Positions 13,491 through 13,548 of a stretch of DNA of 13,548 nucleotides are shown piece by piece. Made by a program: the position numbers and the translations under genes. The notes under the pieces are model-generated. The model saw only the letters and a program-made list of their open reading frames with translations. It was not told where the DNA came from and made no database searches. Position 1 is the stretch's first letter. The number at the start of each line of letters is the position of its first letter. Source of the stretch: Xanthobacteraceae bacterium (lineage in GTDB: Bacteria > Pseudomonadota > Alphaproteobacteria > Rhizobiales > Xanthobacteraceae); the NCBI GenBank assembly GCA_030040825.1, contig JASHSY010000362.1, positions 1 through 13,548 on the forward strand, in the 5' to 3' direction.

Positions 13491-13548
13491 ATGACCAGCA
13501 CGACCTACGCACCCACGCTTCCGGTTCCCGCCATCCCGCTGCGCGAAT
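13491..13548 (+). CDS. Start of a B12-regulated gene, possibly cobalt transporter subunit CbtB
   Basis: Only 19 codons lie in the window, beginning MTSTTYAPTLPVPAIPLRE. GGAGG at 13481-13485 stands five bases before the ATG, and the gene is under the cobalamin riboswitch. In Rhizobiales such riboswitches often precede cbtAB, cobalt uptake genes, or cobW and other corrin biosynthesis genes. A polar, Thr/Pro-rich start ending in IPLRE just before a membrane helix is what I would expect for CbtB, but the fragment is too short to prove it. That it is a cobalt or cobalamin gene is likely; the exact identity is inference. Confidence 0.5.
   Translation, partial: MTSTTYAPTLPVPAIPLRE

Noticed and set aside
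12526..13512. A 328-codon minus-strand frame across the glycosylase gene and riboswitch
   Set aside because: It crosses the riboswitch and a well-supported gene, and its product is Arg-rich low-complexity sequence.

Overview
The window is GC-rich, densely packed chromosomal DNA. Gene content (ethylmalonyl-CoA pathway enzymes, GluQ-RS, a hybrid histidine kinase, a cobalamin riboswitch) and protein style fit an alphaproteobacterium, most likely of the Rhizobiales (Bradyrhizobium/Rhodoplanes-like). This placement is inferred from sequence character; no marker gene was compared. I see no tRNA, rRNA, CRISPR, IS or phage genes.

Layout. 1-1127 (-): crotonyl-CoA carboxylase/reductase (ccr), truncated by the window edge. 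1316-4583: four envelope-type genes, namely a GlsB/YeaQ small membrane protein, a GT87 (DUF2029) membrane glycosyltransferase, a convergent PAP2-type phosphatase and a CAP-domain lipoprotein. 4661-6643 (+): B12-dependent ethylmalonyl-CoA mutase (ecm/meaA), followed by a short-chain dehydrogenase. 7450-10382: a stand-alone CAT/E2-fold acyltransferase (-) divergent from an acyl carrier protein and a long FkbH-like HAD protein (+). 10385-12510 (-): gluQ followed by a sensor-less hybrid histidine kinase. 12574-13317 (+): AlkA-type DNA glycosylase with a basic tail. 13314-13548: promoter, cobalamin riboswitch and the first 19 codons of a gene that may be cbtB.

How the parts connect. Ccr and Ecm catalyse consecutive parts of the ethylmalonyl-CoA pathway (crotonyl-CoA to ethylmalonyl-CoA, then, after epimerisation, to methylsuccinyl-CoA). 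They lie 3.5 kb apart, but each carries nearly the same 15-base palindrome (13 of 15 bases identical when read in gene direction) 52-58 nt before its start codon, which suggests one shared regulator. Ecm needs adenosylcobalamin, and the window ends in a B12 riboswitch.

The least explained part is the acyltransferase / ACP / FkbH trio. It looks like a minimal module for loading a hydroxyacyl (perhaps glyceryl) group on a carrier protein and transferring it to an unknown acceptor, with no polyketide synthase in sight. The 124-bp divergent control region between its two arms holds two inverted repeats. The riboswitch shows a perfect 7-base complementarity between its P5 loop and the bases directly abutting the Shine-Dalgarno, so the translational control mechanism can be read from the sequence.
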